Of a DNA stretch of 64,000 bases, positions 12,398 through 22,951 are shown piece after piece. The stretch comes from Protonemura montana (Eukaryota; Arthropoda; Insecta; Plecoptera; Nemouridae), in contig OX387603.1 in NCBI GenBank assembly GCA_947568835.1, forward strand, positions 11,268,151 to 11,332,150, in the 5' to 3' direction. Below the pieces are notes generated by a model. That model made no database searches, was not told the DNA's origin, and was given only the letters and a program-made list of their open reading frames with translations. The position numbers and the translations under genes are program-made. Position 1 is the first letter of the stretch, and each line of letters begins with the position of its first letter.

Positions 12398-12502
12398 TAA
12401 ATGAAGAACAAAATGTGCACCGGGCAGGATTCGAACTCGAGTCTCGTCGGTGGTACACCGACTGAAGTGACCCTTACCATTCAGCCACTGAGACCAGTCC
12501 AC
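12398..12502 (-). repeat. tRNA-like sequence 4
   Basis: The minus strand shows box A-like agtggctgaatggtaa and box B gagttcgaatcc. It is related to unit 3 and lies about 220 bp from it in the same orientation. Confidence 0.55.
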
Positions 12503-12624
12503 CTATCCCGGAAGTTACATGTACTTACTTTCATAGCAGCTGGCGTAGATATTTGTACCCCATGGAGAAGAGATGAAAGTTTTATCTGTATTTGTACACA
12601 CACAGAGATTGATGACATGTGCCT

Positions 12625-12720
12625 TACCTGCTGCGAACAAGCAGACCAGGCTTCGAACCAGCGACCCTCTGCCTCCTGACGCTGGGAATGAGAGCGATCT
12701 TCACTCGCCGCCAAACTGAT
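12625..12720 (-). repeat. tRNA-like sequence 5
   Basis: Box B-like ggttcgaagcc on the minus strand with a weak upstream box A. A further isolated box B-like motif follows at about 12805-12830. Confidence 0.4.
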
Positions 12721-12966
12721 GTGATGAACACTGTCGTGAGTTTCATAACAATACTCTAACAATCTTGGTAGGTGATTGTTTCTTAGTTAAAAATAGTGTA
12801 CCAGTCGTGTTGCGAACCCGGCCCCGTTTGTCCTCGGTTCCATTTACTTGAACATTTTGCAGGAAGCAAATAAAACAAAATGTAAATAAATCACATCTAG
12901 CAGTAATATTTATTTGTGAATCTTGATGGGTAGACCACACCCATCATACACGTGTGCGCTTACATC

Positions 12967-13018
12967 ATGTCTACAGCCCGGGTGTTGGGAATTCTCAAAA
13001 GGAAATCAGGAAAAACGT
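12967..13018 (+). other. candidate short first exon
   Basis: ATG followed by 17 open codons (MSTARVLGILKRKSGK...) runs into a near-consensus donor, AAAAC|GTAAGT. The basic, hydrophobic start would suit a mitochondrial presequence. No downstream exon was recognised, so this may be chance. Confidence 0.15.
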
Positions 13019-14239
13019 AAGTTTCCATCACAGGTTCAAACAGGGGTGTGCATTTAACTCCCCTTAAAATTCTACCCCTGTTGACACCTCACACGGATCA
13101 AAATCCGTGACTTGAATTTCCACTCAAAAACAATTAATAAAATCGATGAACGTTTTTTGAGTTTTTAAGATTCGCCCATACTGTAGTTTAAGGGAATGTT
13201 TGCACCCCTGAACACGGTGGGCTATTTAGATTTTGCGTAAAAATCATACTTTAGCCGCTATATTGATTTTAAACACTAAAACTAAATTAACTCCCTTTAT
13301 AACTTCCCTTGAAATCTACCGTGTGCTCCTTGAAAGTGCTCCTTGAAATCTGCATTTTTATACAATTATTGCAACCATATCATAACTCGCGAGTAAACAG
13401 ATATTCGTAAAATTATAAATATTACTTCTTTATTTAAAGTTATTTCCAAATCTAGCACAAAAACTGTTAACGCGATTCATGCCTCTTCCCTTTCCGCTGT
13501 TAGGATGATCTGCTCCAGGCTGTTGCCATATGTATATTAGTCGAGTTTCAGCTCTCAAAGCGAGAAGACGTTCATTTCGCAAGATCCTGGTTATATCCAG
13601 TCATGGGTGTCCGGAGGGGGTTGCAAAGGGGTGCGCTTGCAACCCCCTGGAAATAACATTCGCTGTCGCCTCTGTGCAGGACATTCCGTAACAGGGTGCT
13701 TGTTTCGCTCCACGCAACAAAATCAATTATTAATTTTTGCTGGCAGCGAACAAAGTATTGGCCCAGGTTCCTTATTTCAAAAGAATCAGTAAGCTCACAC
13801 CTTGTTTTTGACAGCTATCTTGCAGAAACGAAACTCTGCGCCCATCCAGAGCCGAATTACTCATTTCGCTGTAGTGCTGGTCGCCGCGAAACAAGTCCAC
13901 TGGGTAAAATTTAACTCGCCATTCAAAAAAGCAGAAAAATCTCTCTCCGTGCTAGATGTTCCAGGACTGCAAGAGAGGCTCTAGCGGAGTTCACTGATCT
14001 GGCTGAACTCTGAAATATGATCGCTGCTCCGGCGCCTCTGATCGCTGATATCATAAGGGAGCATGCATGTAATGCAAAATGTCTCCCGCAACTTAATTTT
14101 ACCTTTAAATTGTGGTTATTGAAGTTATTTTTCCCGTATCGACTTGGACATTAAAACGTTGAAATGGAATGTGTTTGATGAGCGTAGCGAGCGAAACAAT
14201 CCAACCCCATTTGCAATTTAAATCTATGCTTTAAATCAT

Positions 14240-14622
14240 TTCACATGGTTGTCCATCATACACATGACCAGTTCTGTTTGGGAGAGAGGTTGGAGGGATG
14301 AAAGTTAGTTCAGCAACTTAACTCGCCTTACTAATCAACCTCTCGACAGCATGGATATGTGGAGGAATCCTGTGGTCCGAGTTGTACCGTCCTTCAATTT
14401 TTTCAATTGCGGAGGGGACGTTAAGCCAGTGGTCCCATTGGTGCTCGTAGACAGGAGTAGGCCACGTAACCGGGTTTCCTCTCCTCCCTTTCCTAATTAG
14501 GAAGGTAAATCATCAATCTCATCATCACTCACTCATTTACCGGCACTATTAGACCAGTGCCACATTGCCCGTTTTCAAAAAAATGCGTCGTTAAACGTCA
14601 CTAATCAATCAATCAATCTGTA
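14240..14622 (+). repeat. SINE of the 5S-type family, in left arm
   Basis: It begins after the 5S-like part (catggttgtccatcatacacatgacc), continues gttctgtttgggagagaggtt, and ends with cgtttaacg-type sequence and (aatc)n on the reading strand. The same element is found inverted at 21136-21515. Confidence 0.8.
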
Positions 14623-15142
14623 AGATCTGTAAGATCACACTACAACGCAGAAAATATCGTATCTTGTAAAGGTTTGCAACAAGTTTTGCAACAAAAGTCG
14701 GAATATCACATATTTTAATATCCGCGTCGGTCCAATTTTGAGGCGTTGCCTATGCTTAAAATTCAAAGATATATTTCATAAAATTGTGTCAAGTAGCTGG
14801 GAACGAATGACGTTGTCAAGAAATTTAGCTTGCCTGTGAAAACTTTGAAGCAACTCGTGGTACGCGTGAGTGCCACGGGACTGCCTATACGTACGGTTAA
14901 TCCAACCATGACAAGTTTCAACTGAAATAATCGTCTAGAACGAGGCGAAAATTTGTCTCTTCGTACCAGGCGAGTAGCCGACAGAAGAGTATCGCCTGAA
15001 ACCTACTGCATCGCTGTTCAAGTGACGTCACAACACGTGCTCGATCGGCCCAGTGGATCGACCCCGCCTCGTACTTCGATCGACTGAAGGTCGTCTCCCA
15101 TTGGCTGACCGGTTTCCGAAGTGGTTCGAGGTGATAACAACA

Positions 15143-15223
15143 ATGGCGTCCACGGCTGCTATCACCGGCCAAATGTTTTCCAGGCATGCAGATGTTAAAG
15201 AACTGCAAATTCTCGTACTTTAA
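15143..15223 (+). other. short ORF downstream of promoter-like sites, in left arm
   Basis: A 26-residue ORF (begins MASTAAITGQMFSRH) in the near-identical island of the arms. Upstream lie a full CRE (TGACGTCA, 15023-15030), an E-box (CACGTG, 15034-15039) and an ATTGG box (15100-15104). The arrangement looks like a captured promoter and first exon, but no host gene was recognised. The inverted copy is in 20657-20737. Confidence 0.3.
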
Positions 15224-15329
15224 TTGCAGATGTTTAATTAGATTAATTTTAACTATGTTAGCATTTGTTAAATGTGAGTGTTCTTGACCAAATCAAGTCA
15301 CACAGCGGGTCCAATTGATTACAAGCCCT

Positions 15330-15590
15330 CCTCGAATCGTCACACCGAACGGTTTGGCGTGCTAGAAACACCGATTCTCGAAAGATCACCGACGTTAAGC
15401 AACACTGCGCTGGGTCACGCATTGGATGGGTGACCATCATACACATAATCAGTTCTGTTCGGGAGAGAGTTTGGAGGAATGAATGTAAGTACATCAGCCT
15501 TGCTTATCAATCAGTAAACACTAGTCAGCATGCATTTTTGGAGGAGAGGAATCCTGCTGTTCGAGTTGTGCCTTCCTGAAAGCCTTTCTG
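15330..15590 (+). repeat. SINE with 5S-rRNA-derived head, in left arm
   Basis: Positions 15369-15435 closely follow 5S rRNA through its internal promoter: accgattctcg, gatcaccgacgttaagc (box A region) and ggatgggtgacca (box C region). The body then reads gttctgttcgggagagag and is 3' truncated. The 5S head marks it as a SINE3-like, Pol III type element. The inverted copy is at 20163-20425. Confidence 0.85.
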
Positions 15591-17118
15591 GAAAATACCT
15601 CAATTTCAGCCGAACTTCTCCATTTCTATTCTCAACCTTTTCACAACGCTAAAGACCAGTTAAATAAGCAGGCTAAGATGAAAACAGAAGTGTCTGATTA
15701 GGTGTAACCATGAGGATGAGTCTCATAAACTAAGTTGGACATATTAAAACTGCCCGTTGGAAGAAATGTTGCCCAAAGTTGTATACGCACTCCCAAGTAA
15801 ATGTCTGAAAGGAAAGAAATTAGATTCACAGTTTTGCCAAAGGTTGACAAACAAACCGTTTCCAAACTTTTAACTCTTGTTTATTTTTATCTTTTTAAGT
15901 TGATGGGTTTAACGCTTATTGAATGGCAAACACTATAACTCGTGTAGGCAATTTTTATCACCAACTCTCCCATCCCTATGGGGTGGTAATACAATACTAC
16001 CATGTAGTAAGCGTGTTTACCTTATTCAATGCAAAAAGATAAGATATGCTTCAAAAATCATTAATGACGGAAAAATATTAGATACAATAATTTAAAATCA
16101 ATGTGAACATAACATAAAACTCTTCTAGACATAAATAAACAAAATAAAACAACGACGGGTCGTCTTCTGGACGCTACGTCGTTATCACTGCGCAATTAAA
16201 GTGCTCAATTACACAAGTTTACCCCGAAGTTCTCAATTCACTGATGTCTGCCACCCATTTCTCTTGTATTTATAGCAACATTTAATTGTTTTATCATCAA
16301 AAGTCACCTTTAAATTCACTGCCATCCAAAGATGAACCGTCGTCAAAATGAATTTCTGTTCATTTGGTTTTATAAGGTGTGGCTTTAGCACCTAGTCACC
16401 ATGACAGTCCCATTCGGTGATAAATCTCAGTCACAAAGATTAAAATAATTCTCATAATGCTTTACTTTTTAAAACAACTTTTAACCCTCGTACTAGACTA
16501 TGCAGTACTCGTAGTGCATGGTGGTATAAGGGCAAATCACCACCCTTTCTTATGATAATAATTATGAAAATACTGTTTGAAAGCTCAGAAATGGTAGTAG
16601 ATATATCAGCTTAGCTAAAAATTAATTTGTATTCAAAAATTAAAGCGCACATGCATCGGGATTCCCTCAAAGGCAGCGAGCGAACTGATTATTGTGGTGT
16701 GATACTATTTAGCTTCTTTTACCGCCAATCTACAAATCTAAGCGCAAGCGATTTAAGGTATGCGTAAGTTTTACCGCCCTTGGAATCGGCAGAAAAAAAT
16801 CCATAAATGGTGGTAATGGTGTCTTACCACCCGTGTTACCTCCATGACTCTTATAGGTAACAAACAAAAAACATTTTCTTATTGGCCGTTGCCAAGCAAA
16901 AAAAAAAACACAATTTAAATGACTGTTAGGTTTGTAACGGAACACTGAAAAATCGGCTCTTATATTGTAGAGTCATAGGATATATTCATAAAGTAGATTC
17001 ATATCATATGATAGTATAGCTCTACATAGTCAGAGCCTTACTGTTAAACTGTCTGCTGAGCAAACGAGCTGGCAACACGTGGTAACAACGGCAGGTGCCA
17101 CAAGATAACACTTGCGGC

Positions 17119-17180
17119 CTTGGGCGTCCGGAGGGTGGTGCAAGGATTTCCAGGGGGTGCGCTAGCATCCCCTGGAAATC
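17119..17180 (+). repeat. third copy of the element end, with palindrome
   Basis: It reads cttgggcgtccggagggtgg, as at the outer ends, followed by a hairpin with a perfect 12-bp stem (17145-17156 with 17169-17180). It marks the left border of a further hAT-like element in the foldback centre; I see no matching right end before 18649. Confidence 0.75.
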
Positions 17181-17606
17181 TTCAACCATAAAAAAATATA
17201 CACTCTATAAAGGCGTAGTTATTTTATCTTTCAAAGGGCAAGTTAAACATATTCTCTCATTTAATTGATCAAAATAGTGCCATTTAAACGGAAAACGCAA
17301 AATTTGTATTGCATTCATAGAGAGGAAAGGTGAGTGACCATCCAACCTTTCCAGCGAAAAAATCGCGGCGTAATTCTATGAAACTGGGATCCTACAAGAG
17401 TTGAACTTTGCAGGTACCTACTTAATTATCTACTTACCCAAATTCTCCCTCGGGATTCCGATTCCGCGAACAGAATTTTACACTTATCAAGTTTTAGTTT
17501 TCCTACCGGTCGAACCCAACTTTACGTAAGTCATGCGTCGGGAGCGACTGGAGTATGGTGGTTTGTTAGCCCGGGCGTTTTAGTTAAGTGTGTTGATTGT
17601 AAGAGT

Positions 17607-17819
17607 ATGGATGTACGCAAATTTTTTAGTGCGAGTGTGCAGAGAAAGGCGAACGATGACGCGCGTGAAATTTTGGACAGCCATGGCAACAGCGATCGCA
17701 GTATTGAAAGTGCATGTGCATCTACATCGACGACGGCGTATTCCGAAAATCCAATTCCAGCCTTTGAAACTGAATGCGATCTAGGTCCTCAAGCTGCTTT
17801 GGATATTGGCCACTTCTGA
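17607..17819 (+). pseudogene. hAT-like transposase N-terminal remnant
   Basis: A 70-residue ORF starts MDVRKFFS and ends DLGPQAALDIGHF before a TGA. The N-terminal MD-x-FF style, the Ser/Thr-rich linker and the closing D-[IL]G-x-x motif resemble the start of hAT/ZMYM1-like transposases, just before their TTF/BED-type zinc finger. No zinc finger, RNase H-like catalytic core or dimerisation region follows within the centre, so it is a 5' remnant. The family call rests on pattern recognition only. Confidence 0.45.
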
Positions 17820-18649
17820 GACACACGCTGGTGACAAAACCATAGTCTCCGAGTGCATACAAAGGTGACGTGCACAGTGGCGGTAGGCGAGTGTTTCGCC
17901 CAGACTAGTTTTCATTCAACATATTTAAAGTGTATTCGCGCGCTGTAAATAAAATGAGTCATCGCTATTCGCTAAGCTTTCTTATCGCAGGACTGATGTT
18001 TTCATTGCTCTGCGCTTGAAGCGAGGCAATAAAATACTCAGCAAAATTCTTAGAGATAAAAATGAATACATTTAAAGTCGATTGATTTCTTTATTTCAAT
18101 TATTAGGTGATTACTATCGTAACTGCATCAACTCGTAACTGATGATCGTTTTTTGTACGAACTTCAGAGTCAATTTTGACCGAGTGATAAAAAAAAACCT
18201 CGTGAAAATGGTAAAAATGTCCAGAATCTGACGCACATTCCAATGCGGTAAAATCCAATCTGTCTATTTAGGTACCACTCCACGCAATCGCAAGAGCTTT
18301 CTTTCGTGCGAAAGAAATGTACGCGCTAAAATTTGCGTATATTACACAGAGTAGTATGGAGCACCACTCATAATAGAGATAAATTCGCATCATATTAGAT
18401 TTTCAGCCTTTATTGTCCCTTGACTGACAGTCAACACTTCTTGCACAAGTTCGGCGTTGAAAAAATGCACAATTACATCTTTGAATCCGTCGTTGATGGC
18501 AAGCTGCATGCACTAATTTGGCGTAGAAGCCCACCATTGGTGAGCCAAGACACACTGCTGCTCTTGCATTTCTTTGTAAAATTATTACGCTGAGCACTTC
18601 AAATTCCACTTAAAATTATTTTACCACCATTGTGTGCCTCACTCTGATC
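17820..18649. other. right half of foldback centre
   Basis: Unique sequence between the transposase remnant and the right arm. No further coding or RNA feature was recognised. Confidence 0.5.
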
Positions 18650-20162
18650 GTGTGGTACCTGCCGTTACCACGTGTTGCCGGCCTCGTTTGCTCAGCAGAC
18701 AGTTTAACAGTAAGGCTCTGACTCTGCAGAACTATCCTATCATATGAATCTACTTTATGTATATATCATATGACTCTTCAATATAAGAGCCGATTTTTCA
18801 GTGTTCCGTTATAAACCTAACAGTCATTTAAATTGCGTTTTTTGTATTGCTTGGCAACGGCCAATAAGAAAATGTTTTTTCTTAGTTAACTCTAAGAGGT
18901 ATGGTGGTAATACAGGTGGTAAGACATCATTACCACCATTTATAGATTTTTTTCTGCCGATTCCAAGGGTGGTAAAAATTACGCATACCTCAAATCGCTT
19001 GCGCATAGATTTGTGGATTAGCGGTAAAAGAAGCTACATATTACACTACAATAATCAGTTCGCTCGCTCGCTGCCTTTGAGGGCATACCGATGCATGTGC
19101 GCTTTAATTTTTGAATACAAATGAATTTTTAGCTAAGCTGATATATCTACTACCATTTCTGAGCTTTCAAACAGTATTTTCATAAATATTACGAGTTCTA
19201 GTCATAAAAAAGGGTGGTAATTTGCCCTTATACCACCATGCACTACGAGTACTGCATAGTCTAGTACGAGGGTTGAAAGTTGTTTTAAAAAGTGAAGCAT
19301 TATGAGAATTATTTTGATCTTTGTGACTGAGATGTATCACCCAATGGGACTGTCAGTGACCAGGTGCTAAAGCTACACTTGTTAAAACCAAATGAACAGA
19401 AATTCATTTTGACGACGGTTCATTTTTGGATGGCAGTGAATTTAAATGTGACTTTTGATGATAAAACAATTAAATGTTGCTATAAATACAAGAGAAATGG
19501 GTGGCAGACATCAGTGAATTAAGAACCTCGGGGTAAACTAGTGTAATTGAGCACTTTAATTGCGCAGTGATAACGACGTAGCGTCCAGAAAACGACCAGT
19601 CGTTATTTTATTTTGTTTATTTATGTCTAGAAGAGTTTTATATTATGTTCACATTGATTTTAAATTATTGTATCTAATATTTTTCCGTCATTGATGATTT
19701 TTGAAGCATATCTTATCTTTTCGCATTGAATAAGATAAACACGCTTACTACATGGTAGTATTGTATTACCACCCCATAGGAATGGGAGAGTTGGTGATAA
19801 AAATTGCCTACACGAATTATAGTGTTTGCCATTCAAAAAGCATTAAACCCATCAACTTAAAAAGATAAAAATAAACAAGAGTTAAAAGTTTGGAAACGAT
19901 TTCTTTGTCAACCTTTGACAAAACTGTGAATCTAATTTCTTTCCTTTCAGACATTTACTTGGGAGTGCATAAACAACTTTAGGCAACATTTCTTCCAACA
20001 GGCAGTTTTAATACGTCCAACTTAGTTTATGAGACTCATCCCCATGGTTACACCTAATCAGAGACTTCTGTTTTCATCTTAGCCTGCTTATTTAACTGGT
20101 CTTTAGCGTTGTGAAAAGGTTGAGAATAGAAATGGAGAAGTTCGGCTGAAATTGAGGTATTT

Positions 20163-20425
20163 TCCAGAAAGGCTTTCAGGAAGGCACAACTCGAACAGCA
20201 GGATTCCTCTCCTCCAAAAATGCATGCTGACTAGTGTTTACTGATTGATAAGCAAGGCTGATGTACTTACATTCATTCCTCCAAACTCTCTCCCGAACAG
20301 AACTGATTATGTGTATGATGGTCACCCATCCAATGCGTGACCCAGCGCAGTGTTGCTTAACGTCGGTGATCTTTCGAGAATCGGTGTTTCTAGCACGCCA
20401 AACCGTTCGGTGTGACGATTCGAGG
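20163..20425 (-). repeat. SINE with 5S-rRNA-derived head, in right arm
   Basis: Mirror copy of 15330-15590, essentially identical. The 5S-like segment lies at about 20320-20386 on the minus strand. Confidence 0.83.
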
Positions 20426-21135
20426 AGGGCTTGTAATCAATTGGACCCGCTGTGTGACTTGATTTGGTCAAGAACACTCACATTTAACAAATGCTAACAT
20501 AGTTAAAATTAATCTAATTAAACATCTGCAATTAAAGTACGAGAATTTGCAGTTCTTTAACATCTGCATGCCTGGAAAACATTTGGCCGGTGATAGCAGC
20601 CGTGGACGCCATTGTTGTTATCACCTCGAACCACTTCGGAAACCGGTCAGCCAATGGGAGACGACCTTCAGTCGATCGAAGTACGAGGCGGGGTCGATCC
20701 ACTGGGCCGATCGAGCACGTGTTGTGACGTCACTTGAACAGCGATGCAGTAGGTTTCAGGCGATACTCTTCTGTCGGCTACTCGCCTGGTACGAAGAGAC
20801 AAATTTTCGCCTCGTTCTAGACGATTATTTCAGTTGAAACTTGTCATGGTTGGATTAACCGTACGTATAGGCAGTCCCGTGGCACTCACGCGTACCACGA
20901 GTTGCTTCAAAGTTTTCACAGGCAAGCTAAATTTCTTGACAACGTCATTCGTTCCCAGCTACTTGACACAATTTTATGAAATATATCTTTGAATTTTAAG
21001 CATAGGCAACGCCTCAAAATTGGACCGACGCGGATATTAAAATATGTGATATTCCGACTTTTGTTGCAAAACTTGTTGCAAACCTTTACAAGATAAGATA
21101 TTTTCTGCGTTATAGCGTGATCTTACAGATCTTAC

Positions 21136-21515
21136 AGATTGATTGATTGATTAGTGACGTTTAACGACGCACTTTTTTGACAACGTACAATGTGGCACTG
21201 GTCTAATAGTGCCGGTAAATGAGTGAGTGATAATGAGAATGATGATTTACCTTCCTAATTAGGAAAGGGAGGAGAGGAAACCCGGTTACGTGGCCTACTC
21301 CTGTCGACGAGCACCAATGGGACCACTGGCTTAACGTCCCCTCCGCAATTGAAAAAATTGAAGGACGGTACAACTCGGACCACAGGATTCCTCCACATAT
21401 CCATGCTGTCGAGAGGTTGATAAGTAAGGCGAGTTAAGTTGCTGAACTAACTTTCATCCCTCCAACCTCTCTCCCAAACAGAACTGGTCATGTGTATGAT
21501 GGACAACCATGTGAT
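21136..21515 (-). repeat. SINE of the 5S-type family, in right arm
   Basis: Mirror copy of 14240-14622. On the plus strand it starts with the tail gattgattgatta and ends at the catgtgtatgatgg region. Confidence 0.8.
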
Positions 21516-22140
21516 ATGATTTAAAGCATAGATTTAAATTGCAAATGGGGTTGGATTGTTCCGCTCGCTACGCTCATCAAACACAACATTTTAATGTTTT
21601 AATGTCGAAGTCGATACGGGAAAAATAACTTCAATAACTACAATTTAAAGGTCAAATTAAGTTGCAGGAGACATTTTGCATTACATGTACGCTCCCTTAC
21701 GATATCAGCGATCAGAGGCGCCGGGGCAGCGATCATATTTCAGAGATCAGCCAGATCAGTAAACTCCGCTAGAGCCTCTCTTGCAGTTCTGGAACATCTC
21801 ACATGGAGAGAGATATTTCTGCTTTTTTGACTGCCGAGTTAAATTTTAACCAGTGGACTTGTTTCGCGGCGACTAGCACTACAGCGAAATGAGTAATTTG
21901 CCTCTGGATGGGCGCGGAGTTTCGTGTCTGCAAGATAGCCGTCAAAAACAAGGTGTGAGCTTACCGATTCTTTTGAAATAAGGAACCTACTGATACTTTG
22001 TTTCCTGCCAGCAAAAATTAAAAATTGATTTCATGGCATGGAGTGAAACAAGCACCTTGTTACGGAATGTCCTGCACATAGGCAACGGCGAATGCTATTT
22101 CCTGGGTGGTGCTAGCGCACCCCCCTCCGGACGCCCATGA

Positions 22141-22763
22141 TGTCTAATTGCTCCCACTCCTTTGCAAAATAATGGCAAAATAATAATGTGGAATTGAAGC
22201 CTGGTTGACAAATCATTCTTGCGACACATTCTTAAATCGTGCGCTATGTTTACAAATCTCAGCCTTTGCAGTTTTAACTATAACTATTTCCTTTCAAAGT
22301 AAAGTCAATGTTTAAAATGTTGTTGTTTAGGGCAACTTAGCAAAGATGAATGTGTAACAAGGTGTAAGAGATGCCTTCTTTACCTCCATAAGTTACGCTC
22401 CCCCTCTCTTTCCTTCTCCGCCACTACATTATCCAGCCTCTAGACTCCGTATTTGTATTACAATGTTCAAAACAACTTTTACTGTTTTATTTGTGCACTT
22501 TGAGCAATTGCTACACCAGTTAAAATCTCGGCTTATCATCGATTAAGTAAAATATAAGCAGTCTTGGTGAATTGGACATAAGTGGATGATAAGGACAGAT
22601 ACTGGGTAGGTTACTTGGCTGGACTAGTAACTGAGAAATTAGCCAGAGAGCTTTCCTGCTGGATTTGGAATTTTCAATATCAAGGAAAAATGCAATTTAA
22701 CTCGATATTGTAACATGGCTATCGTAAATAAAAATAAATTATGCCAAATTAAGATAACAAAGT
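22141..22763. other. intergenic between foldback and eIF2-gamma 3' end
   Basis: No feature was recognised between the foldback end and the eIF2-gamma polyadenylation signal. Confidence 0.5.
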
Positions 22764-22769
22764 TTTATT
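22764..22769 (-). terminator. eIF2-gamma polyadenylation signal
   Basis: AATAAA on the minus strand, about 120 bases after the eIF2-gamma stop codon, which is a normal distance for a short 3' UTR. Confidence 0.6.
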
Positions 22770-22791
22770 CCTTTCCCAGAACAGAGTGTGC

Positions 22792-22820
22792 ATCATCACT
22801 GGTATGTTACCAGTGATGAT
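22792..22820 (-). promoter_or_regulatory. perfect 13-bp hairpin in eIF2-gamma 3' UTR
   Basis: atcatcactggta and its exact complement are separated by a 3-base loop. The hairpin lies between the stop codon and the AATAAA, so it should be in the mature eIF2-gamma mRNA. Confidence 0.7.
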
Positions 22821-22887
22821 ACAATTACCATGGAGCAGTTCCTTTGTTTGTCGAGAACTTGAAAGGTGATGCCACTCAATTACTTTC

Positions 22888-22951
22888 CTATTTGTGATCA
22901 ACTACGGGTTCAATTGTCTCCCCTCCGCGGATCTGACCCCAGCCAATCAAT
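22888..22951 (-). CDS. eIF2gamma: eIF2-gamma exon 10, terminal
   Basis: After the acceptor gcctttgcag it encodes [20 protein letters not shown] and TAG. It restores the family C-terminus and lies 1.2 kb from exon 9. Confidence 0.93.

Larger units (their letters stand above)
13601..17101 (+). repeat. foldback left arm
   Basis: This arm is the inverse of 18650-22140. By eye identity is about 90% near the outer end and nearly complete from about 14700 to 15690. It contains two SINE copies (14240-14622, 15330-15590) and repeated GGTGGTAA-type motifs. Confidence 0.88.
13601..22140. mobile_element. giant foldback element with hAT-like ends
   Basis: Two inverted arms (13601-17101 and 18650-22140) surround a unique centre (17102-18649). 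The outer ends match: catgggtgtccggaggggg on the left, and the complement of ccctccggacgcccatg on the right. Ends of this kind resemble the termini of hAT-superfamily DNA transposons, and the centre holds a hAT-like transposase remnant. No clean 8-bp target duplication is visible (flanks tatccagt and atgtctaa). The element lies between Nup98-Nup96 and the 3' end of eIF2-gamma. No intact transposase is present, so it is non-autonomous or dead. Confidence 0.85.
18650..22140 (-). repeat. foldback right arm
   Basis: The inverted copy of 13601-17101, beginning gtggtacctgccgttacc and ending ccggacgcccatga. Confidence 0.88.

Noticed and set aside
11815..12720. Functional tRNA genes
   Set aside because: Boxes A and B are present but acceptor and T stems do not pair well by hand; kept as tRNA-like repeats.
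14918..15208. 96-codon minus-strand ORF, identical at 20547-20837 plus
   Set aside because: The second copy is only the mirror arm. No domain is recognised and the frame runs opposite to the promoter-like sites; identity reflects arm identity, not proven coding selection.
15369..15435. A genuine 5S rRNA gene
   Set aside because: Only the internal promoter region is well matched; the 5' and 3' parts diverge and the segment continues into a SINE body.
15258..15494. 78-codon ORF, mirrored at 20261-20497
   Set aside because: It is antisense to the 5S-derived SINE and its body.
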